The notes under the pieces: model-generated | Databases searched by the model: none | Told to the model about the DNA's origin: nothing | Seen by the model: only the letters and a program-made list of their open reading frames with translations | Part shown: one piece after another, positions 28,913 through 36,182 of the stretch | Layout of the letters: each line of letters begins with the position of its first letter | Numbering within the stretch: the first letter of the stretch is position 1 | Translations under genes and position numbers: made by a program | Assembly (NCBI RefSeq): GCF_001294205.1 | Contig: NZ_LAQT01000029.1 | Location: forward strand, 31,720-95,719 | Source of the DNA: Amantichitinum ursilacus | GTDB lineage: Bacteria > Pseudomonadota > Gammaproteobacteria > Burkholderiales > Chitinibacteraceae | Reading direction: 5' to 3' | DNA: 64,000 nt

Positions 28913-30277
28913 ATGGAAAAACCGCACATCCTGTTTGTCGACGATGACGCCGACATGCTGCGGTTGATGGCCTTGCGGTTGCAGGCGGCCGGTTATCGCG
29001 TGACCACGGCCGCATCGGCCGAAGCCGCGCTGGCGCAAATCGGCCACGAACGGCCCGAGCTGGTGATCAGCGATGTGCGATTGCCCGGCCAGGATGGCAT
29101 GGCGTTGTTTGAACAACTGCGCCAGCGCTACGCCGGGCTGCCCGTGATCATGCTGACTGCGCACGGCACCATCCCCGACGCGGTGGAGGCGATGGAGCGC
29201 GGCGTGTTCTGCTATCTGACCAAACCGTTTGATGCGCGCGTGCTGCTGGATAAGGTGGCGCAGGCGCTGAGCGTGGCCGCGCCGGTGCAAGCCGCGCAAA
29301 CCACCGAGACCGCATGGCGCGCCGGCATTATCAGCCGCAGCCAGATTATGGAAGAACTGCTGGGCGAAACGCGGCTGGTAGCGGCATCCGATGCCAGCGT
29401 GCTGGTGCAGGGCGAAAGCGGCGCCGGTAAGGAATTGCTGGCCAAGGCCATTCACCGCGCCAGCCCGCGCGCCAAAGGCCCGTTTGTGGCGGTCAATTGC
29501 GGCGCGATTCCTGAGCAGCTGCTGGAGTCCGAATTATTCGGCCATATCAAAGGCGCGTTTACGGGCGCGCTGAATAACCATCGCGGTTTATTCCAGACCG
29601 CGCACGGCGGTACGCTGTTACTGGACGAAATCGGCGACATGCCGCTGCCCTTGCAGGTGAAGCTGTTGCGCGTGTTGCAAGAAAAGGCCGTGCGGCCGGT
29701 GGGCGCCAGCGAAGCGGTGGCGGTGGACGTGCGCATTGTGTCGGCCACGCACCGCGATCTGGATGCGGCCATCGCGCAAGGGCTGTTTAGAGAGGATTTG
29801 TATTACCGCTTGAATGTGGTGTCGCTGACGTTGCCGCCGTTGTCCGAGCGCCGTGAAGATATCCCCCTGCTGGCGGCGCATTTTCTGGCGCAAGTGGCGG
29901 GCAAATACAACAAGCCCGTCACCGGCTATGCCCCGGACGCCATGGAGGCGCTGCTGGCGGCCTCGTGGCCTGGCAATGTGCGCCAGCTGTACAACGTGGT
30001 GGAGCAGGTGTGTGCGCTGGCCAGTGCGCCCATTATTCCGCTGGGGCTGGTACAGCGCGCGCTGCGGCTACCCGCGCAAGGCATTCTTAATTACAACGAG
30101 GCCAAAACCCGCTTCGAGCGCGATTATTTAACGCAGCTGCTGAAAGTGGCCGATGGCAATGTGACCGACGCCGCACGGATGGCGGGGCGCAATCGCACCG
30201 AGTTCTATCGTTTGTTGCAAAAAAACGGCTTGGACCCGGCCTTATTCCGCCAGCCGGGTGAAGGCGTCGCTGGTTAG
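28913..30277 (+). CDS. glrR: Sigma-54-dependent response regulator GlrR/QseF
   Basis: A 454-residue NtrC-family activator. A receiver domain with the DDD acidic pocket (residues 10-12) and phospho-acceptor Asp54 in VISDVRLPGQDG is followed by an AAA+ domain: Walker A GESGAGKE, the sigma-54-contacting loop GAFTGA, Walker B GGTLLLDEIGDMP and the arginine-finger region. A Fis-type helix-turn-helix (VTDAARMAGRNRTEFYRLLQKNGL) ends the protein. The ATG at 28913 has AGGAG seven bases upstream. A strong sigma-54 promoter with two GlrR-like sites stands directly downstream of the gene (30331-30447), the clearest likely target. Confidence 0.9.
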   Translation: MEKPHILFVDDDADMLRLMALRLQAAGYRVTTAASAEAALAQIGHERPELVISDVRLPGQDGMALFEQLRQRYAGLPVIMLTAHGTIPDAVEAMERGVFCYLTKPFDARVLLDKVAQALSVAAPVQAAQTTETAWRAGIISRSQIMEELLGETRLVAASDASVLVQGESGAGKELLAKAIHRASPRAKGPFVAVNCGAIPEQLLESELFGHIKGAFTGALNNHRGLFQTAHGGTLLLDEIGDMPLPLQVKLLRVLQEKAVRPVGASEAVAVDVRIVSATHRDLDAAIAQGLFREDLYYRLNVVSLTLPPLSERREDIPLLAAHFLAQVAGKYNKPVTGYAPDAMEALLAASWPGNVRQLYNVVEQVCALASAPIIPLGLVQRALRLPAQGILNYNEAKTRFERDYLTQLLKVADGNVTDAARMAGRNRTEFYRLLQKNGLDPALFRQPGEGVAG

Positions 30278-30330
30278 CGACAGCGCCAGGCCTTGATTTG
30301 ATTGGATTTGCGCCAAGGTCGATAAATGGC

Positions 30331-30348
30331 GTCGCTCTCTGGCGACAT
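30331..30348 (+). promoter_or_regulatory. Candidate GlrR upstream activating site 1
   Basis: CGTC-N10-GACA matches the E. coli GlrR site TGTC-N10-GACA with one mismatch and keeps the exact ten-base spacing; inside it GTCGC and GCGAC form an inverted repeat. It is centred about 118 bases upstream of the likely start of the sigma-54 transcript, a normal distance for enhancer binding. Confidence 0.6.
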
Positions 30349-30363
30349 AAAAGCGTGAGATAC

Positions 30364-30381
30364 GACACATTCTGGCGACAT
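30364..30381 (+). promoter_or_regulatory. Candidate GlrR upstream activating site 2
   Basis: CGAC-N10-GACA keeps the GACA half and spacing but has two mismatches in the left half. The right halves of sites 1 and 2 share CTGGCGACAT, and their centres are 33 bases apart, three helical turns, so regulators would bind on the same face of the DNA. Confidence 0.5.
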
Positions 30382-30431
30382 CCGGAATACGTTAGTCGGC
30401 AAAGTGTTGATTTTGTTGGGGAATCACAAGC

Positions 30432-30447
30432 TGGCACGGCAATTGCA
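30432..30447 (+). promoter_or_regulatory. Sigma-54 (RpoN) promoter, near-perfect consensus
   Basis: TGGCACGGCAATTGCA fits TGGCACG-N4-TTGCA exactly, with GG and GC at -24 and -12. Transcription should begin near 30457. It drives the small gene at 30505 and the RNA up to the terminator at 30838. The position directly after glrR, together with the two upstream sites, makes GlrR the probable activator. Confidence 0.85.
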
Positions 30448-30504
30448 TAGTAGTGCTCACCTCCATTGAGGTCTTACAAGATCCAACCTAACCAAGGAGC
30501 CTTT

Positions 30505-30633
30505 ATGCAAATGCGCAAAACTCTGACCAGCCTCGCCCTGATCGCCGCCGCACTGATTGGTGGTATGGCCTACGCCGGGGATTCGTCCTCCGACGCCCCG
30601 ACCGCTAGCGCGCCGGCAGGCTCTGGTTCTTAA
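30505..30633 (+). CDS. Small secreted peptide, 42 residues, under the sigma-54 promoter
   Basis: The reading frame begins at ATG 30505 (a second ATG two codons later is possible) with SD AAGGAG five bases upstream. The product has a clear signal peptide (MRKTLTSLALIAAALIGGMAYA) and a mature part of only about 18 residues rich in Ser, Ala, Asp and Gly. I do not recognise the family. It is the only gene on the predicted GlrR-dependent transcript, so it may act in the envelope, or the peptide and RNA may have separate roles. Confidence 0.7.
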   Translation: MQMRKTLTSLALIAAALIGGMAYAGDSSSDAPTASAPAGSGS

Positions 30634-30809
30634 GGTTCTTGCAGCAGGTCTGTTGCGTGTGTGCTTGCGTCCCGGAAAGCCATCCATGCACGTAACTGAT
30701 CTGGTCACACTGCTTGAGCTGTAGTTTTTCCCGTGACCGACTGACGTTCTCCAGGAATTTCTGGCAAGTCTTGCCTGGAGAACATAGCACCCCTCTTTGA
30801 GCGTGTGCG

Positions 30810-30838
30810 GCCCGCGTCCCCTGACGCGGGCTTTTTTT
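30810..30838 (+). terminator. Strong intrinsic terminator of the sigma-54 transcript
   Basis: GCCCGCGTC (30810-30818) pairs with GACGCGGGC (30823-30831) around loop CCCT and is followed by seven T residues. Confidence 0.9.
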
Positions 30839-30850
30839 CGTCTTGGGGGA

Positions 30851-30939
30851 GGGGCTACTGCGCGGACGCATCTTGAAGTCCGGCGGTACTCGCAATCCTC
30901 ATGGCCCACACGGCCACTCCGGTTGCTCCGTTCCGGCGG
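30851..30939 (+). repeat. Dispersed repeat B, copy 1
   Basis: About 89 bases that align with 39097-39185. Shared blocks are GTCCGGCGGT..CTCGCAAT, CTCATGGCCCAC and GGCCACTCCGGTTGCT, ending CCGGCGG. It begins 13 bases after the T-run of the terminator at 30838. No coding capacity. Confidence 0.75.
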
Positions 30940-31057
30940 CCTTCAACCTGCGACCGCTCGCTACGCCCGACGCATTGTTGTGATACTGCGAGGCACTCGC
31001 TTCGCTCGCTGTCGCGGGGCCGGGGTGGCCAATGCGCTGCGCTGTTGGCCGTGTCTT

Positions 31058-31150
31058 ATAGGGTGGGTCTAGACCCACCATTCAAAGCCGATTGCTATTG
31101 CGGTTCGCTTGGCGTGCCACTTTGGGTGGTGGGTCTTGACCCACCCTATG
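31058..31150. repeat. REPIN-like element, copy 2 (complete)
   Basis: Begins ATAGGGTGGGTC and ends GACCCACCCTATG with both terminal hairpins intact; the interior differs from copy 1 except for TTCAAAGCCG and GCGTGCCACTTTG. It lies just downstream of dinB's stop, between convergent transcripts. Confidence 0.85.
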
Positions 31151-31156
31151 CCACGT

Positions 31157-32344
31157 TCACTCCCCGTCGAAGAGATCGCCTTGCACGTAGCGTTGTGGCA
31201 TTTGCTCCAGCTGGTCGGGGTGGCATAGCGCGCTGGCGCGTACCCCCAGCAGACGCATGCGTTGGTCGAGCGGCACGCGTTTAAGGCATTCGCGGGCGGC
31301 GTGGAGGATTTCGGCGGGGGTCTGGACGGGGGCGTCCAGCGAGATGTCGCGGGTGACGATGTGGAAATCGGAAAAGCGCAGTTTGATGCCGATGGTGCGG
31401 CTGACATAGCCTTTGCGTTCCAGATCGGCGCCCAGCCGTTCGCACAGGCGGATCAGGATATCGGACAGCGCGGCGCGGTCCTGGCGGGCGTGCAGGTCGC
31501 GCTCAAACGTGGTTTCGCGGCTGATCGATTTGGGTTCGCTGTAGGTGACCACGGGGCGGTCGTCGATGCCGTGAGCGGCGCGGTGCAACCAGTCGCCGTA
31601 GCTGCGGCCAAAATGTTGCAGCAGCGCCTGCGCGTCGTAGGCCGCCAGTTGGGCGATGGTTTCGATGCCCAGCGCCGCCAGTTTCTCGGCGGCTTTGGGG
31701 CCGATGCCGTTGATTTTGCGTACCGACATCGGCCAGATGCGCGTTGGCAAATCAGCGTGCGTCAGCACGGTAATGCCGTCGGGCTTGTCGAGTTCGGAAC
31801 AGATTTTGGCCAGCAGCTTGTTAGGCGCGATGCCCACCGAACAGGTCAGCCCCGTCGCCTGAGTGACGGCTTGCTTGAGCATGCGCGCCAGCGTGACCGA
31901 ATCCTCGGTATGGCTGCTTAGATCGAGATAAATCTCATCGATACCGCGATCTTCGATATCGGGCGCAATCACTGCCACGGCGCGTTTGAACAGTCCCGAA
32001 TAATGGCGGTAGGCATCGAAATCGGCGGGTAACAAAATCGCATCGGGCGCAAGCCGCGCCGCCTTCATCGTGCCCATTGCCGAGAACACGCCCAAGGCGC
32101 GCGCCTCGTAAGTGGATGTGGTGACCACGCCACGGCCCACATAATCCCGCATGCGCGTGTAATGCCAGTTGCCGTCTTTATCCTGCACCGGCGCATGCGT
32201 GGAGCGCCCGCCAATCACCACCGGCTGCCCGCGCAGATGCGGATAGCGCAGCAGTTCCACCGACGCGTAAAACGCATCCATATCCAGATGGGCAATGCGG
32301 CGCGCGGCCGACGCGGGCGGGGAATCAGAACCGGGCTGCATCAT
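31157..32344 (-). CDS. dinB: DNA polymerase IV (DinB)
   Basis: A 395-residue Y-family polymerase. The N-terminal catalytic motif RRIAHLDMDAFYASVE (near 15-30), the second acidic site RGIDEIYLDLSS (near 130), CSVGIAPNKLLAKICSELDKP and the helix-hairpin-helix INGIGPKAAEKLAALGI are all present, as is the little-finger domain. The C-terminal QGDLF is a sliding-clamp binding motif. It makes error-prone DNA synthesis across lesions. The upstream bases contain ACGATCGT but no LexA box of the CTGT-N8-ACAG type that I can see, so SOS control is not supported. Start ATG at 32344; a second ATG follows directly. Confidence 0.95.
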   Translation of the reverse strand: MMQPGSDSPPASAARRIAHLDMDAFYASVELLRYPHLRGQPVVIGGRSTHAPVQDKDGNWHYTRMRDYVGRGVVTTSTYEARALGVFSAMGTMKAARLAPDAILLPADFDAYRHYSGLFKRAVAVIAPDIEDRGIDEIYLDLSSHTEDSVTLARMLKQAVTQATGLTCSVGIAPNKLLAKICSELDKPDGITVLTHADLPTRIWPMSVRKINGIGPKAAEKLAALGIETIAQLAAYDAQALLQHFGRSYGDWLHRAAHGIDDRPVVTYSEPKSISRETTFERDLHARQDRAALSDILIRLCERLGADLERKGYVSRTIGIKLRFSDFHIVTRDISLDAPVQTPAEILHAARECLKRVPLDQRMRLLGVRASALCHPDQLEQMPQRYVQGDLFDGE

Positions 32345-32443
32345 GCAGTAAGGGGTGATGGCGAATGGCGATATTGTACGATCGTTCTATATCCCGCGCC
32401 ATGCCGTTTGCCGGGGCGGCTTGGCGCGTGATTGGGCCGTGGA

Positions 32444-33592
32444 TTACTCCACCGGGATTTCTTCGCCCAGCGGTTCTTTCAGCCATTCGCGTAAATGCGT
32501 TTGCACTTCAGTGAGCGCGGCGCCAGCGACGATCTCGATATCTTGCGATTCGGCGCGGCTGGCTTCTTTCAGCGTGGGCAGGCACAAGCTGGCCAGCATG
32601 GCCTCGGCGTGCATCCCGGCCAGGCCCGAGACGCTATCAAGCTTGAACAGCGTCTGCGCGCCGATGCCTTTATCGGGCGAGCCGGCGTTGGTGGTCTTCG
32701 CTTCGATCATATAGGCGTGGTTGTTGCACAGGATGGCCACGTCAAATTCGTTGGTCACGCCATTGGGCAGGCGCACGCGCACGCTGGCGGCGGCGTCCTG
32801 GATGGGCAGTTCTCCCACCAGCGCTTCCACTTGCTTGAGCAACCACCATTCCAGCCAGCCGCCGCCCAGAAACTGGCGCGATTCAAATTGCGTCAGGCGC
32901 AAGCGCATATCGGGCAGGATGCTGCACAGGCCGGTGGCGCGTAACGCGCTGATCAGGCTGGCGTGATTAGGCACGGCGGCGCGGGTTTCAAATTCGGGCG
33001 TCAGGCTGCTGCAGACCGTATTTAGCCGGCCTATCAGCCCGGCATGTTGGACGGCCAGATGGGCCAGCACGTCGGCGGCGGCATCCATTTGCGGTTTGGG
33101 GCGGTGCAGGCGACGGCTGTAGCCGATGATTTCCATGCCGTACACGCCAAAATAACTTTCCAACGTGAGCTTGTCGGCCACATTGCCGTGGTCGCCCGGT
33201 AGATCGGCGGGCGCGTGCGCCAGCCAGTGAATCTGATCGCTGAACGGGTTGACCACAAAGGCGGGCACTTGCGTTTCCAGCGCCACTTCGTGCGCGATGG
33301 CCGAATGCACCGGGTTGGCCCCGGACAGGTTGAACAGCACCGCGTGGTCGGCGGCCACCACCAGTTCTTTCAGCCGCACGCGGATCGGTTCGGGGTTCCA
33401 CGCATGCGGCAGCGTCAGCACTTGCGCTTGCAAGCGCGCGTCGCGACAGACGCTGGCGATATAGTCGGCACGGCTGGTCTGGCTGGCGTCGGCCAGCAGG
33501 GTAACGTGGCTGACTTTAAAGCGTGCATCCAGCGCGGGCGTAATCAGGTCGGGCTCGGGCGCGTCGGCAAAGGCGATCAGGTGGCGGTCCAT
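32444..33592 (-). CDS. Standalone CARF-domain nuclease, Card1/DUF1887 type
   Basis: A 382-residue protein with an N-terminal Rossmann-like CARF domain (residues ~1-150, with HLIAFADAPEPD at strand one and FNLSGANPVHSA at 87-98) and a C-terminal PD-(D/E)xK nuclease: GGGWLEWWLLKQVEAL (243-258), NEFDV (Asp284) and MIEAKT (Glu297, Lys299). This is the layout of Card1/Can2 and VC1899-like DUF1887 proteins, which cut nucleic acid on binding a cyclic nucleotide. The usual NxTGGTK loop reads NLSGANPVH, so ligand binding may differ. No cas gene or CRISPR array is near. ATG at 33592 is preferred; another lies 30 bases up. Confidence 0.8.
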   Translation of the reverse strand: MDRHLIAFADAPEPDLITPALDARFKVSHVTLLADASQTSRADYIASVCRDARLQAQVLTLPHAWNPEPIRVRLKELVVAADHAVLFNLSGANPVHSAIAHEVALETQVPAFVVNPFSDQIHWLAHAPADLPGDHGNVADKLTLESYFGVYGMEIIGYSRRLHRPKPQMDAAADVLAHLAVQHAGLIGRLNTVCSSLTPEFETRAAVPNHASLISALRATGLCSILPDMRLRLTQFESRQFLGGGWLEWWLLKQVEALVGELPIQDAAASVRVRLPNGVTNEFDVAILCNNHAYMIEAKTTNAGSPDKGIGAQTLFKLDSVSGLAGMHAEAMLASLCLPTLKEASRAESQDIEIVAGAALTEVQTHLREWLKEPLGEEIPVE

Positions 33593-33711
33593 GCGGGTTT
33601 CCAGTTGGTATGACTTCAGCATATAGGCCAGATGCCGTCTTGTCCTTACGCGCCTGGCTGAAAAGCGTGCTTGCCATTCGGCCTACGTGCTGCCAGAATC
33701 CGCCCCGTTGT

Positions 33712-33840
33712 CATTGGGGAGTAGCCATCGTTCAGCACGATGTTGAACGAGTTCACGTCAACAAACTTGAAGCCGCTTGCTTCATGGCGTGATCAGTATC
33801 CAGCACCTTGCTGGATGGCCCGGCGAGACCTTTGGCCACG
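33712..33840 (+). promoter_or_regulatory. yybP-ykoY manganese riboswitch
   Basis: The 5' arm GGGGAGTAGCC (33717-33727) and the 3' arm with CGGCGAGACCTTTGGCC (33821-33837) are the two conserved halves of the Mn2+-sensing yybP-ykoY aptamer, and the middle has ACGTCAACA. It lies in the leader of a Na+/Ca2+-exchanger-family gene, a class known to be under this riboswitch. It should turn the gene on when Mn2+ is high. Confidence 0.85.
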
Positions 33841-33871
33841 ACGCGTTTGCCTGCCGGGCAAGCCGCGTCGT
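33838..33871 (+). promoter_or_regulatory. Expression-platform hairpin behind the riboswitch
   Basis: ACGACGCG (33838-33845) pairs with CGCGTCGT (33864-33871), with an inner stem TTGCC/GGCAA. The T-run after it is short (TTGCGCC), so it may work on translation or as a weak terminator. It ends 40 bases before the gene start, whose own SD is not obvious. Confidence 0.5.
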
Positions 33872-33911
33872 TGCGCCATTGGTTATCTGCTTGCCCGGCC
33901 CATACTTATAA

Positions 33912-34910
33912 ATGCTGCTTACCGTCATCCTGTTTTTTCTTTCCGCCATCGCCATTTACCTGGCCTGTGAATACTTTGTGAACGGCATCGAATGGTGCGG
34001 CCGCCACATGAAGCTGGGCGCTACCGCCGTCGGCACCGTGCTGGCCGCGTTTGGCACTGCCTTGCCCGAAAGCGCCGTCACCTTTACCGCCGTCGCCTTT
34101 GGCACAACGCCCGAGCAAAAAGACATTGGCGTGGGCGCGGCCATGGGCGGCCCGCTGGTGCTGGCCACCATCGCCTATGCCGTGGTCGGACTGGCGCTGT
34201 GGGCCAACCGGCGCAAGCTAAAGCGCGGCGATGCGATGGTGCGCGTGGACCATCAACGGTTGGCGCAAGATCAGATTTCGTTTCTGGCCATCTTCATTTT
34301 TAAAGTGGCGCTGGGGCTGGTGGCGTTTGCCATCAAACCGTGGCTGGGCGTGTTGTTTCTGGCGGCCTATGGCTTGTACGTGTGGCGCGAAATCACCACG
34401 GCCGAAACCGCACCGGAAGAAGAAGAGCTCGAAGACCTGAAGCTGCGGCCGCATAACGCCACCATGGGCTGGGCTGCCACGCAGTCGTTGCTGGCGCTGG
34501 CGGTAATCGCGGTGGCATCGCATACCTTTGTGGCCCAGCTGGAGCATATCGGCACATTTATGGGCATCTCGCCGCATATCATTGCGCTGCTGCTCAGCCC
34601 GGTGGCCACCGAATTGCCTGAAACCATGAATGCGCTGATCTGGGTGCGTCAGGGCAAAGAGCGGCTGGCGCTGGCCAATATCTCGGGCGCGATGATGATT
34701 CAGGCCACCATTCCCAGCGCCTTGGGGCTGTTTTTTACGCCGTGGCGCTTTGATAACCCGCTGCTGGTGTCGGGCATCGTCACCGCCTGTGCGATCGTGC
34801 TGCTGTGGAACCTGTTTCGCCGCGGCAACGTCGATGCGCGCACGTTGGCGTCGATTGGTCTGCTGTATCTGGTGTTTGCTGGCTACGTGGGCTGGCATTT
34901 CTACGGCTAA
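33912..34910 (+). CDS. Na+/Ca2+-exchanger-family cation transporter, probable Mn2+ exporter
   Basis: A 332-residue inner-membrane protein with about ten helices and two inverted halves, each with the family's cation-binding motif: GTVLAAFGTALPESAV (near 38-53) and LLLSPVATELPETMNAL (near 228-246). A charged cytoplasmic loop (ETAPEEEELEDLKLRPH) divides the halves. CaCA-family proteins move Ca2+ or related ions in exchange for Na+ or H+; V. cholerae MneA, of this family and behind the same riboswitch, exports Mn2+. The riboswitch here therefore points to Mn2+ export. Start ATG at 33912. Confidence 0.85.
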   Translation: MLLTVILFFLSAIAIYLACEYFVNGIEWCGRHMKLGATAVGTVLAAFGTALPESAVTFTAVAFGTTPEQKDIGVGAAMGGPLVLATIAYAVVGLALWANRRKLKRGDAMVRVDHQRLAQDQISFLAIFIFKVALGLVAFAIKPWLGVLFLAAYGLYVWREITTAETAPEEEELEDLKLRPHNATMGWAATQSLLALAVIAVASHTFVAQLEHIGTFMGISPHIIALLLSPVATELPETMNALIWVRQGKERLALANISGAMMIQATIPSALGLFFTPWRFDNPLLVSGIVTACAIVLLWNLFRRGNVDARTLASIGLLYLVFAGYVGWHFYG

Positions 34911-34928
34911 GGGCGGGATGCGCGCCGC

Positions 34929-36080
34929 TTAGCCGGCGCTCTCGCCCTTCTTGAACGGATGTTGGGCCGCCAGTTGTTCGGCCCATTCATCCACGGCCTG
35001 TCGCTCCTGGCGCAGAAAGCGGCCGATGGCGTCTCGAAACGCCGGGTGCGCCAGCCAGTGTGCTGACCACGTCGTCACAGGCATAAAGCCGCGCGCCAGT
35101 TTGTGCTCGCCTTGCGCGCCGCCTTCAAACAGATTGAGGCCGCGTTCCAGCGCAAATTCCAGGCCCTGGTAATAGCACAATTCAAAATGCAGCCCCGGCA
35201 CAAAGCCGGCGCTGTCCCACACCGCGCCCCAATAGCGGCCATATAAAGCATCCGGCCCCACCAGATCGAACGCCGCGGCAATCGGCTGGCCTTCGCGATA
35301 GGCCAACACCAGCAAACAGGCGTCCGGTTGCGCGGCATGCAGGCGCAAAAAGAAATCCAGGTTGAGATAGGGCGTGGAGCGATGTTCGCGATAGGTGTGT
35401 TGATAGCAGCGGATAAAAAAGCGCCAGTCGGCCTCGGTGATGTCCGCGCCCGCTTTGCGCTCGACGGTGACGCCAGCTTCGCGCACATAGCGGCGTTCCT
35501 GTTTGATTTTCTTGCGCTTGTCGTGGCTCATGCTGCCCAGAAAATCATCAAACGAAGTCCATGCCGGATCGCGCTGCCAATGAAACTGCACTTGCTCGCG
35601 TAATTGCATGCCGTGCTGATTGGCAAAGCGTGCGTCTTCGGGCGTGGGGAACAGGATATGCAGTGAGGAATCGCCCAGCTGGCGCGTCAGTTCGATTGCG
35701 CCTTTGATCAGCGCGGCGCGGCTGGCGTCGTCGCGCGCCAGCAAGCGGTTGCCGGGCAAAGGGCTGAACGGCACTGCCGACACCAGGCGCGGATAGTAGT
35801 CGAGGCCCTGTTGCTCATACGCGCGCGCCCACGCCCAATCGAAGACGTATTCGCCCCAGGAATGCGCTTTGCGGTAGAGCGGCATTGCGCCCATCAGTTG
35901 GCCGTTTTCCTCGGCATCCCACAACGTTAAATGGCACGGTTGCCAGCCGGTTTCGGCGTTAACGCTGCCGCTTTGCTCCAGCGCATCCAGAAACGCATGC
36001 TGCAGCCCTGGGTGCGGGCCTGCCAGCGTATTCCACGCGGCGGCATCGATGTCGGCAATGCGGTCATACACACGAATCAT
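34929..36080 (-). CDS. GNAT/FemAB-like N-acyltransferase (DUF482 type)
   Basis: A 383-residue soluble protein with two GNAT-like halves. PLYRKAHSWGEYVFDWAWARAYEQQGLDYYPRL, the basic stretch MSHDKRKKIKQERRYV and FEGGAQGEHKLARGF are hallmarks of the family often labelled peptidoglycan-biosynthesis-like N-acyltransferase. Its reaction is not established; transfer of an acyl or aminoacyl group is inferred from fold. ATG at 36080 has GGAG seven bases upstream. Divergent from the Gfo/Idh gene. Confidence 0.8.
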   Translation of the reverse strand: MIRVYDRIADIDAAAWNTLAGPHPGLQHAFLDALEQSGSVNAETGWQPCHLTLWDAEENGQLMGAMPLYRKAHSWGEYVFDWAWARAYEQQGLDYYPRLVSAVPFSPLPGNRLLARDDASRAALIKGAIELTRQLGDSSLHILFPTPEDARFANQHGMQLREQVQFHWQRDPAWTSFDDFLGSMSHDKRKKIKQERRYVREAGVTVERKAGADITEADWRFFIRCYQHTYREHRSTPYLNLDFFLRLHAAQPDACLLVLAYREGQPIAAAFDLVGPDALYGRYWGAVWDSAGFVPGLHFELCYYQGLEFALERGLNLFEGGAQGEHKLARGFMPVTTWSAHWLAHPAFRDAIGRFLRQERQAVDEWAEQLAAQHPFKKGESAG

Positions 36081-36182
36081 GCAAAACTCCGGGCTGGCAA
36101 TCAGGGGTGCGCGGTAGCGACTGGCTACGGTCACACGCTATAAAATCAGGTCGTCCCGCCGCTCAATCTATCTGGAGGCAGT

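Larger units (their letters stand above)
30457..30838 (+). ncRNA. Predicted sigma-54 transcript: peptide mRNA with structured 3' RNA
   Basis: The expected transcript runs about 380 bases from the sigma-54 promoter to an intrinsic terminator. It holds one short gene (30505-30633), then about 175 bases without a frame that fold well: GTTCTCCAGG (30746-30755) pairs with CCTGGAGAAC (30774-30783), and inside that loop GGCAAG-T-CTTGCC offers an alternative stem. In E. coli GlrR controls the sRNA GlmY by a sigma-54 promoter, so a regulatory RNA function is reasonable, but no GlmY sequence match is claimed. Confidence 0.5.

Noticed and set aside
31157..32400. LexA/SOS control of dinB
   Set aside because: I found no CTGT-N8-ACAG type box in the upstream bases; ACGATCGT alone is too short.
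32444..33592. A nearby CRISPR array to go with the CARF nuclease
   Set aside because: No regularly spaced direct repeats or cas genes are visible anywhere in the window.
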